From assembly GCF_001262635.1 (NCBI RefSeq), contig NZ_JXYH01000012.1:1-64000 (forward strand): 64,000 nt of DNA, read 5' to 3'. Source of the DNA: Aestuariivita boseongensis (GTDB lineage: Bacteria > Pseudomonadota > Alphaproteobacteria > Rhodobacterales > Rhodobacteraceae). The notes below the pieces were generated by a model, which was given only the letters and a program-made list of their open reading frames with translations, had not been told where the DNA came from and ran no database searches. Position 1 is the first letter of the stretch. Every line of letters begins with the position of its first letter. Shown here piece by piece: positions 7,564-16,123 of the stretch. Made by a program: the position numbers and the translations under genes.

Positions 7564-8352
7564 ATGCTTGTTGTCATCTCACCTGCGAAACGTCTGGACT
7601 GGGCCGAACGCGACCTGCCCGTGACAACACCCGATTTTCAGGACGATGCGATCCGTCTGGCGAAAACCGCGCGCAATCTGACTTTGGGTGATCTGCAAAA
7701 GCTGATGGATATCAGCCCCGACCTGGCCAAGCTGAACCGAGACCGCTTCCGGGATTTTGCCGATGCGCCCGACGCGGAAGCCGTCCGCCCTGCGGCACTG
7801 GCCTTTGCCGGCGACACCTATCAGGGGTTGGAAGCCAGTTCCCTGGACGAAGATGAATTGTCCTGGGCACAGGACCACCTGCGGATTCTGTCGGGCCTTT
7901 ATGGCGTCTTGCGTCCGCTCGACGCAATCCAGCCTTACAGGCTTGAGATGGGCAGCCGCCTGAAAACCCGGCGCGGCGGATCGCTGTATGAGTATTGGGG
8001 CGATCAGATCGCAAAGGCGCTGAACGCTCAGGCCGACGAAACAGGGTCTGACGTACTGGTCAACTGCGCCAGCCAGGAATATTTCGGCGCGGTCAAGCCA
8101 TCCGCACTGAAGCTGCGGGTGATCACGCCGGTCTTCATGGAAGACAAACCCAACGGCCCCAAGATCGTCAGTTTCTTTGCCAAGAAAGCGCGCGGTGCGA
8201 TGGCGCGGTTCATCGTGCAGAACCGCCTGACCGATCCGTCGTCCCTGACAGATTTCGATATGGGCGGGTATGCCTATCGCCCTGATCTGTCCGAGGAGGA
8301 CAAGCCCGTCTTCGTCCGCGCCGAGGCGGCTGCGCTGAAAGCCGCCTCCTAA
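7564..8352 (+). CDS. yaaA: peroxide stress protein YaaA (DUF328)
   Basis: This 262-residue protein matches YaaA over its full length. It starts MLVVISPAKRLDW, has the central LSGLYGVLRPLDAIQPYRLEM block (~residues 112-132), CASQEYFGAVKP (~165-176) and ends with FDMGGYAYRPD. YaaA limits oxidative DNA damage by lowering free intracellular iron and is under OxyR in E. coli; it binds DNA through a helix-hairpin-helix-like fold (family knowledge). It lies 32 bases after recQ on the same strand, so the two repair-related genes may be co-transcribed. Its stop overlaps the stop of the convergent histidine kinase by four bases. Confidence 0.94.
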   Translation: MLVVISPAKRLDWAERDLPVTTPDFQDDAIRLAKTARNLTLGDLQKLMDISPDLAKLNRDRFRDFADAPDAEAVRPAALAFAGDTYQGLEASSLDEDELSWAQDHLRILSGLYGVLRPLDAIQPYRLEMGSRLKTRRGGSLYEYWGDQIAKALNAQADETGSDVLVNCASQEYFGAVKPSALKLRVITPVFMEDKPNGPKIVSFFAKKARGAMARFIVQNRLTDPSSLTDFDMGGYAYRPDLSEEDKPVFVRAEAAALKAAS

Positions 8353-10517
8353 TCCACCGGCGGCTCAAGTGGCGCGGTCCCGTCTGGCTGATGGGCCCGC
8401 ACCTGTTCCAGGATCACATCCTTACGTAGTGGCTTGGTCAGGCACAGATCGATACCAGCCGCCAGGATCTCGTCATGATCGCTTTGCAGTGCATGGGCGG
8501 TCAGCGCGATGATGGGAACGTGATGGCTGCTGCCCTCTTCCATCTGGCGGATCTGGCGGGTGGCGGCCTTGCCATCCAGAACTGGCATTGAGATATCCAT
8601 GAAAATCATGTCAGGCCGCCTGTCGGCATAGGCATGTACAGCCTCTTCTCCGTTTTCGGCGAATTGAAGCTCGGCATTCAGGGCTTTGAGCATCTTCGAC
8701 AAGACCAGACGGTTGGTCTTGTTATCCTCGGCCGCAAGGATACGCATCGGTCGGATCTGAGGCACCTCCAAGACCGCTGGCGGCGCATCGCCTTTTGCAC
8801 CGCGCAGGTCTGACAGATCGCCGAGCTGCTTGAAAAGAACGGCACGGGTAAGAGGCTTGGGCAAGGTCCCGTCAAATACATCCGACTGCCCCTGACGTTC
8901 GCAAGACATCAGCAATATGGGCGCGTTCAGTCCCAAGCGCCGTACGCCATCAACGAGGTCCCGCGCCATCATATCAGGCAAATCCTCGTCTATGATGACG
9001 GCGGCAAAATCACAGTGTTCGCGCACGATGCTCAGGGCATCCGTTCCGGTGGTGGCGGCTGTCACTTCGACCCCAAGCTGCGTCAACTGGCGACTGACAA
9101 TGTCGCGGTTCAGTGCAGTGTTATCGACCACCAGAATAGGCGACAGGCTGTCAGCAAGCTGCGGCGGTTCAGTGGGGCCGCCAACCATGGGAAGGGTCAC
9201 GCGAAATCCGAAGCAGGACCCGACACCCTCCTGTGCATCGACCCAAACTTCGCCCTCCATCAGGTCGATCAGGCGTTGGACGATGGCAAGCCCAAGGCCG
9301 GTGCCTTCAAAGCGGCGGCTGTTTTCATGTTCGACCTGATTAAACTCACCAAAGATATGGGCGATCTTGTCCTCCGGAATACCGATCCCGGTATCTTCGA
9401 CGGTAACGTGAAGGGTGACGGTGCCCGCAGCCAGATCGGTCACACCCGTCAGCCTGATCAAAACATGGCCCTGTTCGGTGAACTTAACCGCGTTGCCGGC
9501 CAGATTGGTCAACACCTGTCGGATTCGGCCACTATCGCCAACGACCTCCACAGGCAGGAAAAGGTCGCAATCCATCGCCAGTGTAATGCCTTTGTCGCGC
9601 GCCGCCGGCTGAAGCAGGGTAACCACTTCATGCACGCACCGCTCCAGATCGAAGGGTTCGGCATAAAGTTTCAGCCTCTCTGCCTCGATCTTCGAATAGT
9701 CGAGCACGTCATTAATGATGACCAGCAGCGCCTCGCCCGAGTTCTTGATGGTTGACGCGTAAAGGCGCTGTTCATCCGTCAGGTCGGTATCCATCATCAG
9801 GTCCGCCATGCCCACGACACCGTTCATGGGCGTGCGGATTTCATGGCTGATATTGGCCAGAAAGGCGGATTTGGCGCGGTTGGCGGTTTCGGCATTCTGC
9901 CGGGCTGCATCCAATTCGGCCTCGTAGTGGACTGTCGCCGTGATGTTCAGCGCAAGGCTGACAATGTCGCCGCCAAAACCGCGCTGGTCGATCAGTTTGA
10001 TGTATTGATCGTTCCAAAGACGGATAACCGTGGGCTCCGGTTCCGGCATCTGCCAGCGCGCCATCATTTTGGCGCGCCAGTCTCCGGGGCTCAGGTCCTC
10101 GGTGTTTACAATCCCTTCATCCGTCAGGATCTGAAGAATACGGACATAGCTTACCCCGGGGGCGACCTCCTCGAGATCTTCGAACACCGACAGATAGGCG
10201 GTGTTGGCCCCTATCATCAGCCCGTCGGCGTCGAAGAAGGCAAACCCGTCCTGAATCGACTGGATCGACAACCACAATCGGCGTTCGGCGATTTCGACCT
10301 TGGCGTTGGCCAGTGACAGGTCAGATTTGACCTTTTCATTTTCGTCCCGAACCGTTGCGACTTCGGCTTCGGTCGCGCCGATGCGCCGGGTCAAGGCCAG
10401 GGCATGCTGGCCCAATTTGCGGTTTGCCGCGTGCAGTTCGGCCTGCTTCAACTCAAGCAGACGTTCGGCGGCCAGCCGCGCGCGCCGCTCTTCAGCCAGT
10501 TTGCCTGCAAGGGTCAT
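8349..10517 (-). CDS. PAS-containing hybrid sensor histidine kinase / response regulator with two receiver domains
   Basis: The 722-residue cytosolic protein has no membrane segment. Order: N-terminal coiled coil (residues ~1-80), a PAS domain (SIQDGFAFFDADGLMIGANTAY, ~85-200), HisKA with the phospho-acceptor His in FLANISHEIRTPMNG (~H225), and HATPase (~330-450; EDTGIGIPEDKI and GTGLGLAIVQRL). Receiver 1 (~480-590) has a plausible acceptor Asp in AVIIDEDLPDM but only one acidic residue in its first strand. Receiver 2 (~600-715) is canonical (AAEDNKTN, FMDISMPVLDG). This looks like a phosphorelay sensor that needs an Hpt partner elsewhere; none is in the window. ATG 10517 is preferred to 10556 because coiled-coil sequence starts there. 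It is divergent from the alpha-2-macroglobulin gene. Signal unknown. Confidence 0.9.
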   Translation of the reverse strand: MTLAGKLAEERRARLAAERLLELKQAELHAANRKLGQHALALTRRIGATEAEVATVRDENEKVKSDLSLANAKVEIAERRLWLSIQSIQDGFAFFDADGLMIGANTAYLSVFEDLEEVAPGVSYVRILQILTDEGIVNTEDLSPGDWRAKMMARWQMPEPEPTVIRLWNDQYIKLIDQRGFGGDIVSLALNITATVHYEAELDAARQNAETANRAKSAFLANISHEIRTPMNGVVGMADLMMDTDLTDEQRLYASTIKNSGEALLVIINDVLDYSKIEAERLKLYAEPFDLERCVHEVVTLLQPAARDKGITLAMDCDLFLPVEVVGDSGRIRQVLTNLAGNAVKFTEQGHVLIRLTGVTDLAAGTVTLHVTVEDTGIGIPEDKIAHIFGEFNQVEHENSRRFEGTGLGLAIVQRLIDLMEGEVWVDAQEGVGSCFGFRVTLPMVGGPTEPPQLADSLSPILVVDNTALNRDIVSRQLTQLGVEVTAATTGTDALSIVREHCDFAAVIIDEDLPDMMARDLVDGVRRLGLNAPILLMSCERQGQSDVFDGTLPKPLTRAVLFKQLGDLSDLRGAKGDAPPAVLEVPQIRPMRILAAEDNKTNRLVLSKMLKALNAELQFAENGEEAVHAYADRRPDMIFMDISMPVLDGKAATRQIRQMEEGSSHHVPIIALTAHALQSDHDEILAAGIDLCLTKPLRKDVILEQVRAHQPDGTAPLEPPVD

Positions 10518-10647
10518 CTCGTGGGTCTCACCGGAGTGGGTTTTGCATGGGGTCACGGGGTTCGCGGAACAATCTGCTTTTTGTGTGAAGATCGGCTTAA
10601 TCGCGGTGCGTTTTACGACCCCGCAAAGAAATTCGTCCGCGCAGTTG

Positions 10648-10676
10648 CCAGCGTGACCTGCCTCGTGTCACGCTGG
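10648..10676 (+). promoter_or_regulatory. 10-bp hairpin in the alpha-2-macroglobulin leader
   Basis: CCAGCGTGAC (10648-10657) and GTCACGCTGG (10667-10676) are perfectly complementary around a 9-base loop. TTTT follows at 10683-10686, and the gene starts at 10703 after a GGGAG RBS. It could be an attenuator or an operator shared with the divergent kinase. Confidence 0.45.
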
Positions 10677-10702
10677 AGGCAATTTTCAGTTGGGAGAGCC
10701 CG

Positions 10703-13700
10703 ATGCACCGTATGGCCTTTGCAGCATTGTTTTCGTTTTTGATCGCACCCGCCCTTTGGGCACAGGCTATGCCCGATCACCGGATGATCGTGACGCGGGA
10801 TGTCGATTTCTATGGCTCGGACCTGCAGGCGATTTTCGATACCGATCTGCAAATATGTATTCGTGTGTGCGCGCAATCGCCCGATTGCCAGGCTTTCACG
10901 TTCAACACACGATCGAACGCCTGTTTTCCCAAGACAGATGTGACCGATGAAACGCCGTATCAGGGCGCCATTTCCGCGCGAAAAACGCCGGTTTCGGCGG
11001 AATTGCAGGCCAATGCAGACCGTCGCCGGGCGGCGTTGCCGTTTCTGTCGGATAATGTCGTGCAGGACGCCCTGCGTGAGGCCCGCCAGATCGGCTTTCG
11101 ACACGCTGACACAGGACTGGCGCTTGGGGATCTGTTGCAAGCCGCCAATGCAGCCGAAGCATCGGGTAACCTGCAAAGCGCAATCCAGTGGATGGGCGTT
11201 GCTGTCGCGCAAACCGATCGCGCCGACCTTTGGACAGAATATGCGCGGCTGAACCTTGAGCTTTTGCCCGATAATGGACGCGCGCGCCGCAATGCGGAAC
11301 GCCGTGCGCTTTTGGGGGCCCTGAACGGATATGTACGGGGCGAAACAGCCAACATCCGTGCGAATGCGCTGATGGTCATGGCGCTTGTTCTTGAACGCGC
11401 GAACCGCGGGCGTGACATGGTGTCCGCCCTGCGCGTGGCGCAATCCGAAGCGTCGCGCCCGGATGTGTTGGCGGCCCTTGATGCGGCCGTGGCCAAATAC
11501 GGGTTCCGTGTTGTTGACACACAAGTCGACAGTGATGCCGAAGCGCCGCGCATCTGCGTGGAATTCTCCGAACCGCTGGTGAAGGCCGGGGTGGATTACG
11601 AACCCTTCGTGCGCCTGCCCTCGTCCGACCTTGTTGTGACAGGCTCTGACCGCCAGCTTTGCGTCGATGGGGTTACCCATGGCACGCGGTATCAGATCAC
11701 CCTGCGCAGCGGTCTTCCCGCCGCCTCGGGTGAAACGCTGGTCCGCGACATCGAGATCACCCAATACGTCCGCGACCGAAGCCCGCTGGTGCGCTTCCCG
11801 GGCCGGTCTTATGTCCTGCCCAAAGCCGCCGACGCAGCGCTGCCCGTGGAAACCGTGAACCTGTCGCGGATCGACCTTGCGCTGCGCCGTGTGTCCGACC
11901 GTAACCTGCTGCGCGCGGTGCAGGAGGGATATTTCGGGCGTCCCCTGTCGAAATGGGAGGACGAAAGCTTTGCCGAAACCATCGCGCAAGAGGTCTGGAC
12001 CGGCACGGCCGATGTGCAGAACACACTCAACCAGACCATGACCACCCGCCTGCCCCTGGGCGAGGTGCTGTCGGATCTGCCCACGGGGATCTATGCGCTG
12101 AAGGCGCGCAATCCCGATGGCGATCCCTATGAAGATGGCGGGGCCACGCAGTGGTTCGTCCTGTCCGACCTGGGGCTGGCGACGATGCTGGGCACGGAAG
12201 GTCTGCATGTGGATGTGCGAGGCTTGTCCGACGCGCAACCGCGTTCGGGGGTAGAAGTCACTTTGATCTCGCGCGCGAACGAGGTTCTGGGCCGCGCAAC
12301 CACCGATGCCGACGGACGCGCCCGTTTCGATGCCGGTCTGACGCGGGGCGCAGGATCTGCCGCGCCCGCCCTGGTTCTGGCGGCGCTGGGCGAAGGGGAT
12401 GTGGGCTTTCTCAGCCTTACCGATCCGGCCTTTGATCTGTCCGATCGCGGGGTCGAGGGGCGCGCACCCGCCGGCCCTGTCGATGTTTTCCTGACGCCTG
12501 ATCGCGGTGCCTACCGCGCGGGCGAGACGATCCACCTGACGGCGCTTGCACGCGACAGCGACGCCCGCGCGATCGACGGGCTGCCACTGACGGCGATCCT
12601 CACCCGTCCCGATGGGGTCGAATATCGCAGGCTGCTGTCGAATGGCGGGCGTGCGGGCGGCCATGTCTTTGACTTCCCGCTGGGTCTTGCAGTGCCGCGC
12701 GGTACCTGGAACGTGGCGCTGAAAACCGACGCGAATGGCCCTGCACTGGCCACAACGCAACTGCTGGTCGAAGATTTCCTGCCCGAACGGATCGACTTTG
12801 ACCTGTCCCTGCCTGACGCTCCTCTGCGCCCGGGCGACACGCCGCCGATGACGGTCGAGGCGCGCTATCTCTTTGGTGCGCCGGGATCGGATCTGGCCAT
12901 TGAAGGATCCGTCGCCCTGCGTGCAACCCGCAGCCTTGAAGACTGGCCCGGATACAAATTCGGCCGCTACGATGACAGCACGCGCACGATCCGCAGCTAT
13001 TTCGACGGCGGACCGACCGACGGGAATGGCCGCGCCGTCGTCGCAGTTGAGATCCCGCAAACCGATCTGGCAGGCATGCCGCTGACAGCCACGGTCACCG
13101 GACGGATTGCAGAAGGATCGGGCAGACCGGTGGAACGCCAGATAACGGCGGTGGTGCGGCCCGCCGGATCGCTGATCGGTATCAAGCCACTGTTCGAAGA
13201 TGTGGTGGCCGAAGGCACCGAAGCGCGCTTTGACGTTATCGCGCTTTCCTCGGATGAGCAGCCCGAGGCGCGTTCCGTCACCTGGACGCTGAACCGCGTG
13301 CAGACGCGGTACCAGTGGTTCCAGCTTTACGGCAGCTGGGATTGGGAGCCGATCACCCGCCGCAGCCGCGTTGCCACCGGCACTGCCCGCATCGACGGCG
13401 GCCCGCTACGCATAGCTGCGCCGGTCGAATGGGGCCGGTACGAATTGATCGTGGAAACCGCTGATGGCGCTTATGTCGCCGCGTCCCAGGATTTCTACGC
13501 CGGGTGGTATGCGCCGGCCGACAGCTCGGACACGCCCGATACGCTTGAGCTGTCCCTGGACAAACCCGACTATGCGCCCGGTGACACCGCCCAGCTGCGC
13601 ATCGTACCGCGTTTTGAAGGAACGGCGCTGGTTACCGTGATGTCGGATCACGTGATCGCCCGTCAGGCGGTGGAGGTCCGCACGGGCGAAAACCTGATCC

Positions 13701-16123
13701 CCGTTGCGGTCACCGATGACTGGGGTGCGGGGGCCTATGTCACCGCCACGGTGATCCGCCCGATGGATGTGGCCGCTGGGCAGAACCCCGCGCGCGCACT
13801 GGGTCTGGCCTATGCCAAGGTTGCTCCGGGCGACCTGCAACTGTCGGTGACGCTGGATGCACCGGATATCGTGCGCCCCCGCGGAACGTTGCGCGTCGGC
13901 GCGACAGTGGATGGCGCGGCACCTGGTGATGAGGTCTGGATGACTGTTGCCGCGGTGGATGTGGGTATCCTGAACCTGACGGCCTTCGACAGCCCCGACC
14001 CTTCGGCGCATTACTTTGGCCAACGACGGCTGGGGGTCGAACTGCGCGATGTCTATGGCCGCCTGATTGACGGCATGAACGGCGCAACTGGCCGCGTGCG
14101 ATCGGGCGGGGATGCCAATGCGGGCATGCGCATGCAGTCGCCCCCTCCGACGCAAGAGCTGATGGCGCGTTTTTCGGGCCCCGTGCAGGTTGGCGCGGAT
14201 GGCAAGGCCTTCGTCAATTTCGACCTGCCCGCCTTCAACGGGACCGTCCGACTGATGGCCGTGGCCTGGAGCAACAAGGGCGTCGGTCAGGCCGAATCCG
14301 ATGTGATCGTGCGTGACCCGGTTGTGGCAACAGTCAGCCTGCCACGGTTCCTGGCACCGGGTGACAGAAGCCGCATGCGGATCGAACTGGTACATGCGGA
14401 AGGCCCTGCCGGAGAGATGGCGCTGCGCCTGGGCGTGCCGCAATCGCTGCTTCTTGCAGAAACGGCGGCACAGGTCACATTGGCCGAACAGGGGAAAGAG
14501 ACGCTGGATATTGCCCTGTCTTCCGATCAGGTGGGCGATCATCCGATTACTCTGACGCTTGTCACCCCCGATGGCACCGAACTGACGCAGGACTTCCTCT
14601 TGCCTGTGCGCGCCAACGATCCTGAAATCGCGGAAACGCGCCGCTTCGCCCTTGGCGCGGGCGAGACATTCACCCTCGACACCCAGGTCTTTGCCGAGAT
14701 GCGCGCTGGCACGGGCAGCGCGTTGATTTCGGCCGGGGCGCTGGCGCGGTTCGATGCGCCGGGACTCTTGGCGGCGCTTGATCGGTATCCTTATGGCTGC
14801 ACCGAACAGGTGACCTCGCAGGCGATGCCGCTCCTCTATCTCAGTTCCGTGGCGCAGTCCGCAGGCCTGGGCGAGAGGCCTGATATGGACCGCAAGATCG
14901 CCTCGGCCATCAGCCAGGTTCTGGCGCGCCAGACCTCCAGCGGGGCTTTCGGGCTGTGGCGCGCGGAATCCGGTTCGGATTTCTGGCTGGACGCTTATGT
15001 GGCCGATTTCCTCAGCCGCGCCCGCGCCGGAGGGCACGCGGTGCCGGATCTCGCGTTCCGCATGGCGCTGGACAATCTGCGCAACCGCGTGAACTTCGCC
15101 GCCGATTTTGACCGGGGCGGACAGGACATCGCCTATGCGCTGATGGTGCTGGCCCGCGAAGGCGCGGCGTCGATGGGTGATCTGCGGTACTACGCCGATC
15201 AGAAGGCCGATGCGTTTGCGACGCCAATGGCGCTGGCGCAGTTGGCCTCGGCCCTTGCCGCCTATGGCGATCAGGTGCGGGCGGACAGGCTTTTTGCCCT
15301 GTCACAGGCGCGTCTGGATGCGCAAACCGGGGATGGCCTGCCGGTATGGCGGTCGGATTTCGGCACTTACCTGCGCGATGCCGCGGGCGTGCTGACGCTG
15401 GCGTCGGAGGCAGGCAGTACAGCGATCGACACCACCGCACTGGTTGACCGGGTGGCGTTGCGTCAGGGCCGCCGGTCAACGCAGGAAGCGGCCTGGTCGC
15501 TGCTGGCCGCACACGCTTTGGCCGATAACCCGGCCAGCGGCTTGCGCGTGAACGGCGCGGATGTGTCCGGCCCCTTCGTGCGACTGCTGCAGGATGCGAT
15601 GACCGACCAAAGCTTTGCCATAACAACGGCCCAGCCCACGGATATCACGTTGACAACCATCGGTGTGCCGCTGATCCCGCCGCCTGCCGGGGGCACCGGG
15701 TACACGATCAGCCGCAGCTATTACGACTTGGATGGCGCACGCATGGACCCCTCGGCCCTGACACTGGGCGAACGGTTCGTCGTCGTGCTTGAGGTCCGCC
15801 CATCGCTCGACACCGGGGCGCGGCTGATGATCGACGATCCGCTGCCCGCCGGGGTGGAAATCGACAATCCCAGCCTCCTGCGCTCAGGCGATATCCGCGC
15901 GCTGGACTGGCTTGAGACGTCCGAGACTGAACATACCGAGTTCCGCAGCGACCGGTTCCTGGCCGCGGTCGATCTGCGGGATCGGCGGACGGTGACGCTG
16001 GCCTATGTCGCCCGCGCGGTGACGCCGGGGGTTTATCACCAGCCGGCGGCGTCGGTGGAGGATATGTACCGCCCCCGTTACCGCGCGCGCACCGACACCG
16101 GCCGCGTGACCATCGCGGAATGA
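10703..16123 (+). CDS. bacterial alpha-2-macroglobulin with N-terminal PAN/Apple domain
   Basis: The 1806-residue protein has a signal peptide ending near ALWAQA. A cysteine-rich PAN/Apple-type module (residues ~25-95, with CIRVCAQSPDCQAFTFN) precedes repeated macroglobulin-like beta domains. The bait/CUB region leads to a thioester motif, YGCTEQ, with Cys1366-Gln1369. A C-terminal receptor-binding-like region ends with GVYHQPAASVEDMYRPRY. Such proteins trap proteases covalently in the periplasm. No lipobox Cys is visible, so it is probably soluble rather than the lipoprotein type. The next gene, pbpC, overlaps by four bases; the A2M-pbpC pair is conserved and suggests protection and repair of the cell wall after envelope breach. 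Size is typical of the large YfhM-like class. Residue boundaries are approximate. Confidence 0.95.
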   Translation: MHRMAFAALFSFLIAPALWAQAMPDHRMIVTRDVDFYGSDLQAIFDTDLQICIRVCAQSPDCQAFTFNTRSNACFPKTDVTDETPYQGAISARKTPVSAELQANADRRRAALPFLSDNVVQDALREARQIGFRHADTGLALGDLLQAANAAEASGNLQSAIQWMGVAVAQTDRADLWTEYARLNLELLPDNGRARRNAERRALLGALNGYVRGETANIRANALMVMALVLERANRGRDMVSALRVAQSEASRPDVLAALDAAVAKYGFRVVDTQVDSDAEAPRICVEFSEPLVKAGVDYEPFVRLPSSDLVVTGSDRQLCVDGVTHGTRYQITLRSGLPAASGETLVRDIEITQYVRDRSPLVRFPGRSYVLPKAADAALPVETVNLSRIDLALRRVSDRNLLRAVQEGYFGRPLSKWEDESFAETIAQEVWTGTADVQNTLNQTMTTRLPLGEVLSDLPTGIYALKARNPDGDPYEDGGATQWFVLSDLGLATMLGTEGLHVDVRGLSDAQPRSGVEVTLISRANEVLGRATTDADGRARFDAGLTRGAGSAAPALVLAALGEGDVGFLSLTDPAFDLSDRGVEGRAPAGPVDVFLTPDRGAYRAGETIHLTALARDSDARAIDGLPLTAILTRPDGVEYRRLLSNGGRAGGHVFDFPLGLAVPRGTWNVALKTDANGPALATTQLLVEDFLPERIDFDLSLPDAPLRPGDTPPMTVEARYLFGAPGSDLAIEGSVALRATRSLEDWPGYKFGRYDDSTRTIRSYFDGGPTDGNGRAVVAVEIPQTDLAGMPLTATVTGRIAEGSGRPVERQITAVVRPAGSLIGIKPLFEDVVAEGTEARFDVIALSSDEQPEARSVTWTLNRVQTRYQWFQLYGSWDWEPITRRSRVATGTARIDGGPLRIAAPVEWGRYELIVETADGAYVAASQDFYAGWYAPADSSDTPDTLELSLDKPDYAPGDTAQLRIVPRFEGTALVTVMSDHVIARQAVEVRTGENLIPVAVTDDWGAGAYVTATVIRPMDVAAGQNPARALGLAYAKVAPGDLQLSVTLDAPDIVRPRGTLRVGATVDGAAPGDEVWMTVAAVDVGILNLTAFDSPDPSAHYFGQRRLGVELRDVYGRLIDGMNGATGRVRSGGDANAGMRMQSPPPTQELMARFSGPVQVGADGKAFVNFDLPAFNGTVRLMAVAWSNKGVGQAESDVIVRDPVVATVSLPRFLAPGDRSRMRIELVHAEGPAGEMALRLGVPQSLLLAETAAQVTLAEQGKETLDIALSSDQVGDHPITLTLVTPDGTELTQDFLLPVRANDPEIAETRRFALGAGETFTLDTQVFAEMRAGTGSALISAGALARFDAPGLLAALDRYPYGCTEQVTSQAMPLLYLSSVAQSAGLGERPDMDRKIASAISQVLARQTSSGAFGLWRAESGSDFWLDAYVADFLSRARAGGHAVPDLAFRMALDNLRNRVNFAADFDRGGQDIAYALMVLAREGAASMGDLRYYADQKADAFATPMALAQLASALAAYGDQVRADRLFALSQARLDAQTGDGLPVWRSDFGTYLRDAAGVLTLASEAGSTAIDTTALVDRVALRQGRRSTQEAAWSLLAAHALADNPASGLRVNGADVSGPFVRLLQDAMTDQSFAITTAQPTDITLTTIGVPLIPPPAGGTGYTISRSYYDLDGARMDPSALTLGERFVVVLEVRPSLDTGARLMIDDPLPAGVEIDNPSLLRSGDIRALDWLETSETEHTEFRSDRFLAAVDLRDRRTVTLAYVARAVTPGVYHQPAASVEDMYRPRYRARTDTGRVTIAE

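Noticed and set aside
10613-15037. Long minus-strand open frames opposite the alpha-2-macroglobulin gene (up to ~815 codons)
   Set aside because: They are mirror frames of a GC-rich gene: Gln/Arg/His-rich, with no family motifs, no RBS and no domain character.
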